The notes: generated from the letters alone by a model not told the origin. DNA of 7,677 nt from an uncultured Oscillospiraceae bacterium (GCA_900757415.1 CAAENU010000050.1:1-7677); one strand, 5' to 3'; numbered from the stretch's first letter, positions 1 to 6,442 are shown. A program made the numbers and translations.

Positions 1-654
1 CTGCTTGGCGGCGTCGGCCTTCAGGATGGCGGACTGCTTCTCGCCCTCAGCCACCAGGATCTTACTGGCCTTCTCGCCCTCGGCCTGCAGGATGGACTCA
101 CGGCGCTCACGCTCGGCCTTCATCTGCTTCTCCATGGCGTTCTGGATCTCACGGGGCGGCAGGATGTTCTTCAGCTCCACGCGGTTGACCTTGATACCCC
201 AGGGATCGGTGGCCTCGTCCAGAATGGAGCGCATTTTGGCGTTGATCACGTCGCGGCTGGTAAGAGACTGGTCCAGCTCCATCTCGCCGATGATATTACG
301 CAGCGTGGTAGCGGTCAGGTTCTCGATGGCGGACATGGGATACTCCACGCCGTAGGTATACAGCTTGGGGTCGGTGATCTGGAAGTAGATGACGGTGTCG
401 ATCTGCATGGTAACGTTATCCTTGGTGATCACCGGCTGGGGATCAAAGTCCGCCACCTGCTCCTTCAGGCTGATCTTCTTCACCACGCGCTCGATAAAGG
501 GCCACTTCCAGTGCAGGCCGTTGCCCCACACCGCGCTGAAGGAACCCAGACGCTCCACCACATATGCCTTGGACTGCTGCACCACATGAATGCAGCTGAC
601 CACAAGGATCAGGATCAAAACTACCAGTACGCCGATTGCAATATAGCCTCCCAT
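1..654 (-). CDS. SPFH/band-7 (stomatin/QmcA-like) membrane protein, 3' end cut by window
   Basis: The first 218 residues are present; the gene runs off the left edge. Residues 3-21 form one hydrophobic N-terminal anchor. An SPFH/band-7 domain follows at about 25-185, with family-typical stretches such as ERLGSF (34-39), FQITDP (91-96), LDEATDPWGIKV (145-156) and LPPREIQNAMEKQMKAER (165-182). From about 175 the chain is a charged Ala/Glu/Lys coiled coil with an 11-residue repeat, AEGEKASKIL then AEGEKQSAIL. Such proteins oligomerise on the membrane as scaffolds or microdomain organisers; the exact role here is unknown. The start is the ATG at 654-652, with AGGAGG (complement of 661-668) 7 nt upstream. 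It lies 60 bp after the NfeD-type gene on the same strand, and SPFH plus NfeD is a widely conserved pair. The family call is firm. A specific name such as QmcA is not justified without the C-terminus. Confidence 0.93.
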   Translation of the reverse strand, partial: MGGYIAIGVLVVLILILVVSCIHVVQQSKAYVVERLGSFSAVWGNGLHWKWPFIERVVKKISLKEQVADFDPQPVITKDNVTMQIDTVIYFQITDPKLYTYGVEYPMSAIENLTATTLRNIIGEMELDQSLTSRDVINAKMRSILDEATDPWGIKVNRVELKNILPPREIQNAMEKQMKAERERRESILQAEGEKASKILVAEGEKQSAILKADAAKQ

Positions 655-660
655 TTTCTT

Positions 661-668
661 TTCCTCCT
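661..668 (-). promoter_or_regulatory. Ribosome binding site of the SPFH gene
   Basis: The minus strand reads AGGAGGAA here, 7 nt before the ATG at 654. It fixes the start of the SPFH gene and shows that this gene is translated independently of the upstream NfeD-type gene. Confidence 0.85.
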
Positions 669-714
669 GTTCTTAATAAGTAATGTACGTTCTCGTTTCT
701 ATTTCTGCCTTTAT

Positions 715-1155
715 TTATATACTGCCGCCCTGCGGCACATCCACATAGAGCTTGACGCCCTCCAGCCGGATGACCTTTACCAGTGTATCCGGTGGGATGA
801 CCGCGCCGGACTGGCTGCGGGCCGTCCACGTCTTGCCGTCGATATACACCTCGCCGGTGGGAACGGTATTGTCGATGGTCTCGGTGACACGGGCCGTGCC
901 GCCCAGCACCCGGTCGGCATTGGTGGCCACCTCGCCCTTATGGGCCAGCTTTTTCACCAGCGGCCGTGTGGCGATCAGCGCCGCGATAGACACAAGGAAA
1001 AACAGCACCACCTGCAGCCAGATGGGGGCATCCAGCGCCGCGGCCACCAGCCCCGCCACGCTGCCGATCACAAACCAGATGGACACAAGGCCCACCGTGG
1101 CTGCCTCCGCCACGCCGAAGACCATAATGGCGGCGATCCAGATAATGGTTGACAT
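715..1155 (-). CDS. Possible nested NfeD-only product from an internal start
   Basis: In frame inside the fusion gene, the ATG at 1155-1153 (Met132) is preceded on the minus strand by AAAGGAGG, with GGAGG 10 nt before the ATG. Translation from here gives 146 residues, the normal length of a short NfeD, starting MSTIIWIAAIMVFGV. The Shine-Dalgarno bases themselves encode a Gly-Gly-Ser-Gly linker. What is seen is a strong site at the right distance. That it is used, giving two products from one frame, is an inference. It could instead be the fossil start of an nfeD gene that lost its separation from an upstream XRE-membrane gene. Confidence 0.5.
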   Translation of the reverse strand: MSTIIWIAAIMVFGVAEAATVGLVSIWFVIGSVAGLVAAALDAPIWLQVVLFFLVSIAALIATRPLVKKLAHKGEVATNADRVLGGTARVTETIDNTVPTGEVYIDGKTWTARSQSGAVIPPDTLVKVIRLEGVKLYVDVPQGGSI

Positions 1156-1548
1156 GTCTCCGCTTCCTCCTTTCAGGCACAGGCCGATCAGCAGCGCCAG
1201 CACCGCCGCGCCCGCCAGAATCCCTGCGCCGATCCACTTGCTTTTGGGGGACAGATTGGTGATGAAAGAATCCAGCGAGGTCAGCAGACTGTCCTGCGGC
1301 GGCGCGGCCACCTCCTGCGGCGTCTGCGTCCGGTCGCTGTCAGGCAGGGGCACCTCTTCGGAAAACAGCGTGCCGAGGGACACGCCGTAGCGGTTGCAGA
1401 TATAAAGGATCTTATCTACCTCCGGGTAGCTGCGGCCCGATTCCCACCGGCTTACCGCCTGACGGGATACCTGCAGCGCCTCGGCAAACTGCTCCTGCGT
1501 CAGTCCGTTTTCACGCCGCACCTCCTGCAGGCGTTCTCCAAAGGCCAT
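715..1548 (-). CDS. XRE-type HTH / membrane segment / NfeD-like fusion protein
   Basis: 277 residues in one uninterrupted frame. Residues 1-60 are a Cro/C1-type helix-turn-helix: MAFGERLQEVRRENGLTQEQ, then VSRQAVSRWESG at 27-38. A Pro/Gln-rich linker follows (about 68-90), then a membrane segment at 105-125. A complete NfeD module begins at Met132, with three hydrophobic segments (about 134-151, 155-172, 176-194) and a C-terminal OB-fold-like beta domain (205-272: GGTARV, GEVYIDGKTW, VKVIRLEG). NfeD proteins of this short type pair with SPFH proteins and are thought to stabilise or modulate them. The start is the ATG at 1548-1546, which has CGGAGGAA about 8 nt upstream. An in-frame GTG at 1578 would add 10 residues but has no comparable site. 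It is the first gene of the operon with the SPFH gene 60 bp downstream. The HTH head is unusual for NfeD and suggests either a membrane-tethered regulator or a recent gene fusion. Confidence 0.88.
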   Translation of the reverse strand: MAFGERLQEVRRENGLTQEQFAEALQVSRQAVSRWESGRSYPEVDKILYICNRYGVSLGTLFSEEVPLPDSDRTQTPQEVAAPPQDSLLTSLDSFITNLSPKSKWIGAGILAGAAVLALLIGLCLKGGSGDMSTIIWIAAIMVFGVAEAATVGLVSIWFVIGSVAGLVAAALDAPIWLQVVLFFLVSIAALIATRPLVKKLAHKGEVATNADRVLGGTARVTETIDNTVPTGEVYIDGKTWTARSQSGAVIPPDTLVKVIRLEGVKLYVDVPQGGSI

Positions 1549-1583
1549 ATCCGTGTTCCTCCGTTTCTTTCTGTTCACAGCAT

Positions 1584-1612
1584 AGCATAGCTTTCCGGGA
1601 AATGTCTATCAA
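1584..1612 (-). promoter_or_regulatory. Sigma-A-type promoter of the NfeD-SPFH operon
   Basis: Read on the minus strand: -35 TTGATA (complement of 1607-1612), a 17-bp spacer, and -10 TATGCT (complement of 1584-1589). The -35 differs from TTGACA at one base. Transcription would start near 1577, about 30 nt before the ATG at 1548. A start near 1577 also argues against the GTG at 1578 being the translation start. Confidence 0.6.
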
Positions 1613-1753
1613 CTTCTGGTTGCGTTTGCCGTTTTTCCCCGGCTGCGGCCCGCAATTTCAAGTTTACACCGTTTATTTTGCCCCATAGAAAGGTGTTTTT
1701 TATTATACACGATATATCCGGATTCTTCCACTGTTATTTTTTTGCCGTTGCCC

Positions 1754-1782
1754 TTGCGCTTTTCCGCGCCATTCGGTATACT
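1754..1782 (+). promoter_or_regulatory. Sigma-A-type promoter of the methyltransferase gene
   Basis: TTGCGC (1754-1759), a 17-bp spacer and TATACT (1777-1782). The predicted start near 1789 leaves an approximately 27-nt leader before the ATG at 1816. It is divergent from the NfeD promoter, and the two -35 elements lie about 140 bp apart. The DNA between them (1613-1753) is T-rich in places and shows no gene. Confidence 0.5.
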
Positions 1783-1815
1783 GTACTAAAATATCACCAT
1801 TTTCGAGGTAATACG

Positions 1816-2934
1816 ATGTATACATATGTGGTTCCCTGCCTGCTGGGACTGGAAAAGCTGGTGGGCGATGAGTGCCGGCGTCTGGGACTTCAGGACGTCA
1901 GAGTGGAAAACGGCCGTGTGCTGTGCCGCGGCACGCTGGAGGATTGCGCAAGACTGAACATCAACCTGCGCTGCGGCGCCCGGGTGATGCTGGTGCTGGC
2001 GGATTTCCCCGCCCGCAGCTTTGAGGAGCTGTTTCAGGGCACCCGCGCCGTGGCGTGGGAGGAGGTGCTGCCCCGCGATGCGGCCTTCCCGGTAAAGGGA
2101 TATTCCATCTCCTCTCAGCTTCATGCCGTTCCCGCCTGCCAGAGCATCATCAAAAAGGCCATGGTGGAGCGGATGAAGAGCGCCTATCATCTGGAGCAGT
2201 TTCCCGAAACCGGCACCAAATATCAGGTGCGTTTTGCCATCTTCAAGGATCAGGTGCTGCTGACGCTGGATACCAGCGGCGAGGGACTCTTTAAGCGAGG
2301 CTACCGCGCCGTGGGCGTGGAAGCGCCGCTGCGGGAGACGCTGGCCGCCGCACTGGTGCAGCTGAGCCGCTACCGGGGACGCGATCCGTTCTGCGATCCG
2401 TTCTGCGGCAGCGGCACCATCCCTATCGAAGCGGCGCTGATTGCCCGCAACCGCGCGCCGGGACTGAACCGGATCTTTGACGCCCAGCAGTGGACTTTCA
2501 TACCCGGCGGCAGCTGGCAGCAGGCCAAGGACGAGGCGCGGGACAAGGAGTTTCACGGCAGCTACGATATCTGGGGCGGCGATGTGGATCCGCAGGCGGT
2601 GGCCATTGCCCGGTCCAATGCCCACAAAGCAGGCGTGGCAGAGGATATCCGCTTCGAGGTGGCCGACATGCGCACCTTCCACCGGGACAGTCCCTATGGC
2701 CAGCTGGTCACCAACCCGCCCTACGGCCAGCGGCTGATGGAAAAGCAGGAGGCTGAGGAGCTGTACCGGGAATTCGGAAAGGTATGGCGGCGTCTGCCGG
2801 AGGGCTGGCGCACGCTGGTACTTTCCAGTCACACGGAGTTTGAACGCACCTTTGGCTGCCAGGCGGTCAAAAAGCGGAAGCTGTACAACGGCATGATCAA
2901 GTGTGATGTGTTTATGTATGGAAACAAGGTGTAA
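1816..2934 (+). CDS. THUMP-domain class I SAM-dependent rRNA methyltransferase (RlmL/YpsC type)
   Basis: 372 residues. The N-terminal part (about 1-160) is the ferredoxin-like/THUMP RNA-binding region. The C-terminal part is a Rossmann methyltransferase: motif I DPFCGSGTIPIEAA (194-207), the acidic strand GGDVDP (254-259), EVADM (281-285), and the catalytic N6/N2-amino motif TNPPYG (299-304). The family ending KKRKLYNG is at 352-359. Relatives modify guanine N2 in 23S rRNA (E. coli RlmL, G2445); the exact target here is inferred from family only. It has the old database label of adenine-specific DNA methylase, which the THUMP domain argues against. The start is the ATG at 1816 with GAGG 7 nt upstream. 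The frame is open further back, to about 1678, but that stretch contains the promoter and is not protein-like. Length is normal for the single-domain RlmL family; E. coli RlmL is longer because of an extra RlmK domain. Confidence 0.92.
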   Translation: MYTYVVPCLLGLEKLVGDECRRLGLQDVRVENGRVLCRGTLEDCARLNINLRCGARVMLVLADFPARSFEELFQGTRAVAWEEVLPRDAAFPVKGYSISSQLHAVPACQSIIKKAMVERMKSAYHLEQFPETGTKYQVRFAIFKDQVLLTLDTSGEGLFKRGYRAVGVEAPLRETLAAALVQLSRYRGRDPFCDPFCGSGTIPIEAALIARNRAPGLNRIFDAQQWTFIPGGSWQQAKDEARDKEFHGSYDIWGGDVDPQAVAIARSNAHKAGVAEDIRFEVADMRTFHRDSPYGQLVTNPPYGQRLMEKQEAEELYREFGKVWRRLPEGWRTLVLSSHTEFERTFGCQAVKKRKLYNGMIKCDVFMYGNKV

Positions 2935-2939
2935 CCGAC

Positions 2940-3077
2940 ATGAAATCTGACGATTTTATTGTCAAACAGGATTGCGGCCAACGGCACTCGGCGAGCTCTG
3001 CGAGACTTTTGACCCGCAGCAAAATTAAAGGTTTGTTCATCCAATTCGCCGCGGCACTGGTAGAATGGTTGAAATAA
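2940..3077 (+). CDS. Possible 45-residue small protein after the methyltransferase
   Basis: An ATG 5 nt after the methyltransferase stop opens a 45-codon frame ending TAA at 3075-3077. AAGGTG at 2926-2931, overlapping the previous stop, sits 8 nt before it as a weak Shine-Dalgarno. The product begins MKSDDFIVKQDCGQ and ends GLFIQFAAALVEWLK. It is polar and basic at first, then a short amphipathic or hydrophobic helix. I do not recognise it. Position and ribosome site favour translation. Short length and lack of a known family count against it, and it may be chance. Confidence 0.28.
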   Translation: MKSDDFIVKQDCGQRHSASSARLLTRSKIKGLFIQFAAALVEWLK

Positions 3078-3116
3078 GCAAAGAGAAATAAAACACGCTG
3101 CAGAGGGGATGTTACT

Positions 3117-4043
3117 GTGAAGCATGTCTTTATCATCAATCCAACTGCCGGAAAGCATGACAGCCGGCAGCGCATTTACGATATGGCCGACTCCCTGCGG
3201 GAGGGACACGGACTGGACGTACAGTGCGTGCTGACCAAAAATCAGGGGCACGCCACGGAGCTGGCCCGCCGCCTGTGCGAAAGCGGCGAGGAGCTGCGCT
3301 TTTATGCCTGCGGCGGGGACGGCACCGTCAACGAGGTAGCCAACGGCATCATTGGCTATGACAATGCTGCCATGACCGTGATCCCCGTGGGAACGGGCAA
3401 CGATTTTCTGAAGAATTTCGGCGATGGCGCGACGCTGTTTGAGGACGCGGAGAACCTGTGGGACGGCCCCCAGTTCCCCATGGATGCCATCGACGTCAAC
3501 GGGCGCATCGCCCTGACCATCGCCTGCTCCGGTATCGACGCCCGGGTGGCCGCCGATGTACATAAATACAGCGAAAGTCCGCTGCTCAGCGGCAGGGGCA
3601 GCTATATCTATTCTCTGGCGGTGAACTTCCTGTTCAAGGGGATCGCCTCTCACTGGACGGTGGAGCTGGACGGGCAGGCCGCCGAGGGGGATTATTCCCT
3701 GGTGGCGGTATGCAACGGCCGGTACTACGGAGGCGGCTTTATGCCGGTGGCGGAGGCCCGGATGGACGACGGCGTGCTGGACACGCTGGTGGTGAAAAAG
3801 GTGAGCCGGATGACCTTTGCCAAGTTCGTGGGGCCCTATTCCAAGGGCGAATACCATAAATTCCCCCATCTGGCCCGCTGCTTCCGCGCCAAGGTGATCC
3901 GCATCCGGTCGGAAAAGGCGGACATCGTCACCTGTCTGGACGGCGAGTGTATCACCGGCAGTGATGTGACCATCCGCATGAGTGACAGAAAGCTGAACTT
4001 TTTCGGTCCGGAGGGCTGCTCATGCAACGCCACGGCAAAATAG
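3117..4043 (+). CDS. YegS/Rv2252/BmrU-family lipid (diacylglycerol-type) kinase
   Basis: 308 residues, the usual family length. The N-terminal DAGK catalytic domain shows NPTAGK (8-13), the nucleotide-binding glycine loop GGDGTVNEV (66-74) and GTGNDF (92-97). The C-terminal beta-rich domain shows NGRYYGGG (200-207), MPVAEARMDDGVLD (209-222) and LDGE (274-277). These are the residues expected of an active ATP-dependent lipid kinase. Substrates in the family include diacylglycerol and related lipids, so a membrane-lipid salvage role is the best guess, though the substrate cannot be read from sequence. There is no signal peptide or membrane helix, so it should be cytosolic and membrane-associated. 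The start is a GTG at 3117 with GAGGGG (3103-3108) 8 nt upstream; the NPTAGK motif sits right after it as in relatives. It follows the methyltransferase by 182 bp without a clear terminator, so partial co-transcription is possible. Confidence 0.92.
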   Translation: MKHVFIINPTAGKHDSRQRIYDMADSLREGHGLDVQCVLTKNQGHATELARRLCESGEELRFYACGGDGTVNEVANGIIGYDNAAMTVIPVGTGNDFLKNFGDGATLFEDAENLWDGPQFPMDAIDVNGRIALTIACSGIDARVAADVHKYSESPLLSGRGSYIYSLAVNFLFKGIASHWTVELDGQAAEGDYSLVAVCNGRYYGGGFMPVAEARMDDGVLDTLVVKKVSRMTFAKFVGPYSKGEYHKFPHLARCFRAKVIRIRSEKADIVTCLDGECITGSDVTIRMSDRKLNFFGPEGCSCNATAK

Positions 4044-4083
4044 AGGCCGTTTGTGAATTTTTTGTGTTTTTTGCATTTACCCC

Positions 4084-4111
4084 TTGAAATTCAGAAAAAG
4101 TGTGGTATGAT
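4084..4111 (+). promoter_or_regulatory. Sigma-A promoter of groESL
   Basis: -35 TTGAAA (4084-4089), a 16-bp spacer, and -10 TATGAT (4106-4111) preceded by TGG, an extended -10. Transcription would start near 4118, inside the left arm of the CIRCE operator, so bound HrcA would block the polymerase directly. Confidence 0.75.
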
Positions 4112-4113
4112 AA

Positions 4114-4152
4114 TCAGCGTTAGCACTCAGAGGAATTGAGTGCTAACGCTGA
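4114..4152 (+). promoter_or_regulatory. CIRCE operator (HrcA binding site), extended palindrome
   Basis: The exact consensus TTAGCACTC (4120-4128), 9-bp spacer, GAGTGCTAA (4138-4146) is present. Complementarity continues outward without mismatch (4114-4128 against 4138-4152), giving 15-bp arms. CIRCE is the operator of the heat-shock repressor HrcA, whose activity depends on GroEL, so groESL is very probably under HrcA feedback control. hrcA itself is not in the window. Confidence 0.97.
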
Positions 4153-4180
4153 ACTTGTATTCGTAATGAATAAAAAATAT

Positions 4181-4187
4181 AAGGAGG
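4181..4187 (+). promoter_or_regulatory. Ribosome binding site of groES
   Basis: AAGGAGG, 9 nt before the groES ATG at 4197. It is a near-perfect match to the 16S rRNA tail, as expected for an abundant protein. Confidence 0.9.
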
Positions 4188-4196
4188 CAACCAACT

Positions 4197-4481
4197 ATGA
4201 AGCTGACACCGCTTGCTGATCGTGTGGTGCTGAAGATGACTGAGGCCGAGGAGACCACCAAGGGTGGCATTATCCTGACCGGCAGCGCCAAGGAGAAACC
4301 CTCTGTGGCGGAAGTGATCGCCGTTGGCCCCGGCGGTACCGTGGACGGCAAGACCGTGACCATGTCCGTTAAACCCGGCGACAAGGTCATCACCGACAAG
4401 TATGCCGGCGCCAAGGTGACGCTGGACGAGGTGGAGTATATCATCGTCAAGCAGAGCGACATCCTGGCCATCGTGGAGTAA
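4197..4481 (+). CDS. groES: Co-chaperonin GroES (Hsp10)
   Basis: 94 residues, the normal length. It starts MKLTPLADRVVLK as in the family. The mobile loop that docks on GroEL spans about 16-33 with the hydrophobic GGIIL at 23-27. AVGPGG (42-47) belongs to the roof hairpin, and VKPGDKVI with the final ILAIVE complete the beta barrel. Seven copies cap the GroEL ring and close the folding chamber in the cytosol. It is first in the groES-groEL operon, directly behind the CIRCE operator. It is separated from groEL by an unusually long 181 bp that can fold into several hairpins. Confidence 0.98.
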   Translation: MKLTPLADRVVLKMTEAEETTKGGIILTGSAKEKPSVAEVIAVGPGGTVDGKTVTMSVKPGDKVITDKYAGAKVTLDEVEYIIVKQSDILAIVE

Positions 4482-4487
4482 CTCTCT

Positions 4488-4514
4488 TACAAGGGGGATG
4501 GTATCCCCCTTGTA
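4488..4514 (+). other. Perfect hairpin just after the groES stop codon
   Basis: TACAAGGGGGAT (4488-4499), loop GGT, then ATCCCCCTTGTA (4503-4514): 12 perfect base pairs, 6 nt after the groES TAA. There is no T-tract behind it, so it is not a standard terminator. It could stabilise the 3' end of groES mRNA, make polymerase pause, or mark an mRNA processing point between groES and groEL. The structure is seen; the role is inferred. Confidence 0.7.
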
Positions 4515-4523
4515 TATCCCCCT

Positions 4524-4640
4524 CGCCAGCTGACGTCGGTCACTGGCGGACGCCGCCCAAGGCGGCTGGGTCAACGTATTTTTGCCACGTACACGCCGCG
4601 GCAAAAATGATTTGATTTTGCGTGTTTCCCGGTAAATCAA
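4524..4640 (+). repeat. Cluster of inverted repeats in the groES-groEL spacer
   Basis: Four further inverted repeats follow in order. (1) CGCCAG (4524-4529) with CTGGCG (4543-4548), continued inside by TGAC/GTCA with one bulged C. (2) GCCGCC (4552-4557), loop CAA, GGCGGC (4561-4566). (3) ATTTTTGCC (4578-4586) with GGCAAAAAT (4600-4608). (4) TTGATTT (4612-4618) with AAATCAA (4634-4640). The density is far above chance and looks like a REP-type or small palindromic element inserted in the operon. No ORF with a ribosome site is present. Confidence 0.55.
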
Positions 4641-4648
4641 TCGAATTT

Positions 4649-4653
4649 GGAGG
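4649..4653 (+). promoter_or_regulatory. Ribosome binding site of groEL
   Basis: GGAGG, 9 nt before the groEL ATG at 4663. It supports that start, which also matches the family N-terminus. Confidence 0.88.
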
Positions 4654-4662
4654 CATTTAGAT

Positions 4663-6294
4663 ATGGCAAAGATGATTAAGCGCGGCGACGAGGCTCGCAA
4701 GGCGCTGGAAGCCGGCGTCAATCAGCTGGCCGATACCGTAAAGGTCACGCTGGGTCCCAAGGGCCGCAACGTGGTACTGGATAAGAAGTTTGGTTCTCCC
4801 CTGATCACCAACGACGGTGTTACCATCGCCAAGGAGATCGAGCTGGACGATCCGTTTGAGAACATGGGCGCACAGCTGGTGCGCGAGGTGTCCACCAAGA
4901 CCAACGACGTGGCCGGCGACGGCACCACCACCGCTACCCTGCTGGCTCAGGCCATGATCCGCGAGGGTCTGAAGAATCTGGCCGCCGGCGCCAACCCCAT
5001 CGTGATGAAGAAGGGCATGGCCAAGGCTGTTGACGCCGCTGTGGGCGCCATCAAGGCCCAGAGCCAGAAAGTCAACGGCACCGACGATATCGCCCGCGTG
5101 GGCGCTGTCTCCTCCGGCGACGAGGCCATCGGCAAGCTGATCGCCGAGGCCATGGAGAAGGTCTCTGCCGACGGCGTGATCACCATTGAGGAGTCCAAGA
5201 CCGCTGAAACCTACAGTGAGGTCGTGGAAGGCATGATGTTTGACCGCGGTTACATCACTCCCTACATGGCAACCGATATGGAAAAGATGGAAGCCGTTGT
5301 GGATGATCCCTATATTCTGATCACCGACAAGAAGATTTCCGTCATCGCCGACATCCTGCCCTTGCTGGAGCAGATGCTGCAGAGCGGCAAGAAGCTGTTC
5401 ATCATCGCCGAGGACGTGGAGGGCGAGGCTCTCAGCACCCTGCTGGTGAACCGCCTGAAGGGCGTGCTGAACGTGGTGTGCGTTAAGGCCCCCGGCTTTG
5501 GCGACCGCCGCAAGGAGATGCTGCAGGATATCGCCATTCTGACCGGCGGCCAGGTCATCAGCGAGGAGCTGGGTCTGACGCTGAAGGAGGCTACCATTGA
5601 TCAGCTGGGCCGCGCCCGCCAGATCAAGGTCACCAAGGAGAACACCATCATCGTGGACGGCATGGGCGACCAGCAGGCCATCAAGGAGCGTGTGGCGCAG
5701 ATCCGTTCCCAGATCGGCGTGACCACCAGCGAGTACGACAAGGAGAAGCTGCAGGAGCGTCTGGCCAAGCTGTCCGGCGGTGTGGCCGTTATCAAGGTCG
5801 GCGCCGCTACCGAGACCGAGATGAAGGAAAAGAAGCTGCGCATCGAGGATGCCCTGAACGCCACCAAGGCTGCCGTTGAGGAAGGTATTGTGGCCGGGGG
5901 CGGCACCATCTTCGTCAACGTGATTCCCGCTGTCACCGAGTTGCTGAAGAGCACCGAGGGCGATGAAAAGGTGGGCGTGCAGATGGTGGCCAAGGCTCTG
6001 GAGGAGCCCATCCGCCAGATCGCGGCCAACGCCGGCATCGACGGCAGCGTGGTGCTGGAAAAGGTTCGCACCTCCGGCAAGAACGGCTACGGCTTCGATG
6101 CCTATAAGGAAGTGTACTGCGACATGATCGCCAGCGGTATCGTGGATCCCGCCAAGGTGACCCGCAGCGCACTGGAGAACGCCGCCAGTGTGTCCGGTAT
6201 GGTGCTGACCACCGAGTCTCTGGTGGCCGACAAGCCTGAGCCTCCCGCACCGGCTCCCGCTCCTGACATGGGCGGTATGGGCGGTATGTACTAA
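4663..6294 (+). CDS. groEL: Chaperonin GroEL (Hsp60)
   Basis: 543 residues, full length. The equatorial ATP site shows VKVTLGPKGRNVVLD (26-40) and GDGTTT (85-90), with the catalytic Asp at 396 in the signature around EDALNATKAAVEEGIVAGGG (395-414). The apical domain has RGYITPYM (195-202) for substrate and GroES binding. The tail ends in the flexible GGMGGMY typical of GroEL, after a Pro/Ala-rich linker (PEPPAPAPAP). Fourteen subunits form the double ring that folds cytosolic proteins with GroES. Codon use is strongly biased (AAG, CTG, GGC), consistent with very high expression. It is the second gene of the HrcA/CIRCE-controlled operon. No frameshift or missing key residue is seen. Confidence 0.99.
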   Translation: MAKMIKRGDEARKALEAGVNQLADTVKVTLGPKGRNVVLDKKFGSPLITNDGVTIAKEIELDDPFENMGAQLVREVSTKTNDVAGDGTTTATLLAQAMIREGLKNLAAGANPIVMKKGMAKAVDAAVGAIKAQSQKVNGTDDIARVGAVSSGDEAIGKLIAEAMEKVSADGVITIEESKTAETYSEVVEGMMFDRGYITPYMATDMEKMEAVVDDPYILITDKKISVIADILPLLEQMLQSGKKLFIIAEDVEGEALSTLLVNRLKGVLNVVCVKAPGFGDRRKEMLQDIAILTGGQVISEELGLTLKEATIDQLGRARQIKVTKENTIIVDGMGDQQAIKERVAQIRSQIGVTTSEYDKEKLQERLAKLSGGVAVIKVGAATETEMKEKKLRIEDALNATKAAVEEGIVAGGGTIFVNVIPAVTELLKSTEGDEKVGVQMVAKALEEPIRQIAANAGIDGSVVLEKVRTSGKNGYGFDAYKEVYCDMIASGIVDPAKVTRSALENAASVSGMVLTTESLVADKPEPPAPAPAPDMGGMGGMY

Positions 6295-6404
6295 GAGACA
6301 ACCCAAAGCCTTGAAATTGCTTGATTTTTGGGGCGCGCAAAAGCGGATTTACGCCGCCTTTACGCCACTTACGCCAAAGATGCAAGCGCATTATAGGGTA
6401 ACTG
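6295..6404 (+). other. groEL 3' untranslated region with three TTACGCC copies
   Basis: No gene is supported here. The stretch holds three copies of TTACGCC (6349-6355, 6360-6366, 6369-6375). The first lies within GGATTTACGC (6345-6354), which is exactly complementary to the loop of the hairpin RNA predicted downstream at 6546-6603. It would be part of the groEL mRNA up to the terminator at 6405. Confidence 0.6.
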
Positions 6405-6442
6405 AAATCGGCACCTGCCTTAAAAAGCAGGTGCCGATTTTT
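6405..6442 (+). terminator. Intrinsic terminator of the groESL operon
   Basis: A perfect 14-bp stem, AAATCGGCACCTGC (6405-6418) with GCAGGTGCCGATTT (6427-6440), has an 8-nt loop and a T-run at 6438-6442. It lies 110 bp after the groEL stop, leaving a fairly long 3' untranslated region. Confidence 0.88.

Noticed and set aside
1678..1815. 46-codon N-terminal extension of the methyltransferase
   Set aside because: The stretch contains the promoter and T-rich leader. The ATG at 1816 has a ribosome site and gives the family-typical N-terminus.
2383..2406. 12-bp tandem duplication GATCCGTTCTGC in the methyltransferase
   Set aside because: It encodes DPFCDPFCGSG, and the family commonly has DPF-x-DPFCGSG here, so it reflects protein sequence rather than a recent duplication.
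1786..2832. Long open frame opposite the methyltransferase gene
   Set aside because: The sense strand carries the full THUMP/methyltransferase motifs and a ribosome site. The antisense product is low-complexity and unrecognisable.
3058..3066. TGG-TAGAAT as an extended -10 for the lipid kinase
   Set aside because: No acceptable -35 is found at 16-18 bp upstream, so it is too weak to annotate.
2829..3869. Open frame opposite the lipid kinase
   Set aside because: It spans two genes and their gap on the other strand, has no matching motifs, and the kinase motifs lie in the sense frame.
4657..6306. Very long open frame on the strand opposite groEL
   Set aside because: It is a by-product of the strong codon bias of groEL. 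The product is His/Leu/Gly-rich with no family resemblance, and the sense frame is unmistakable.
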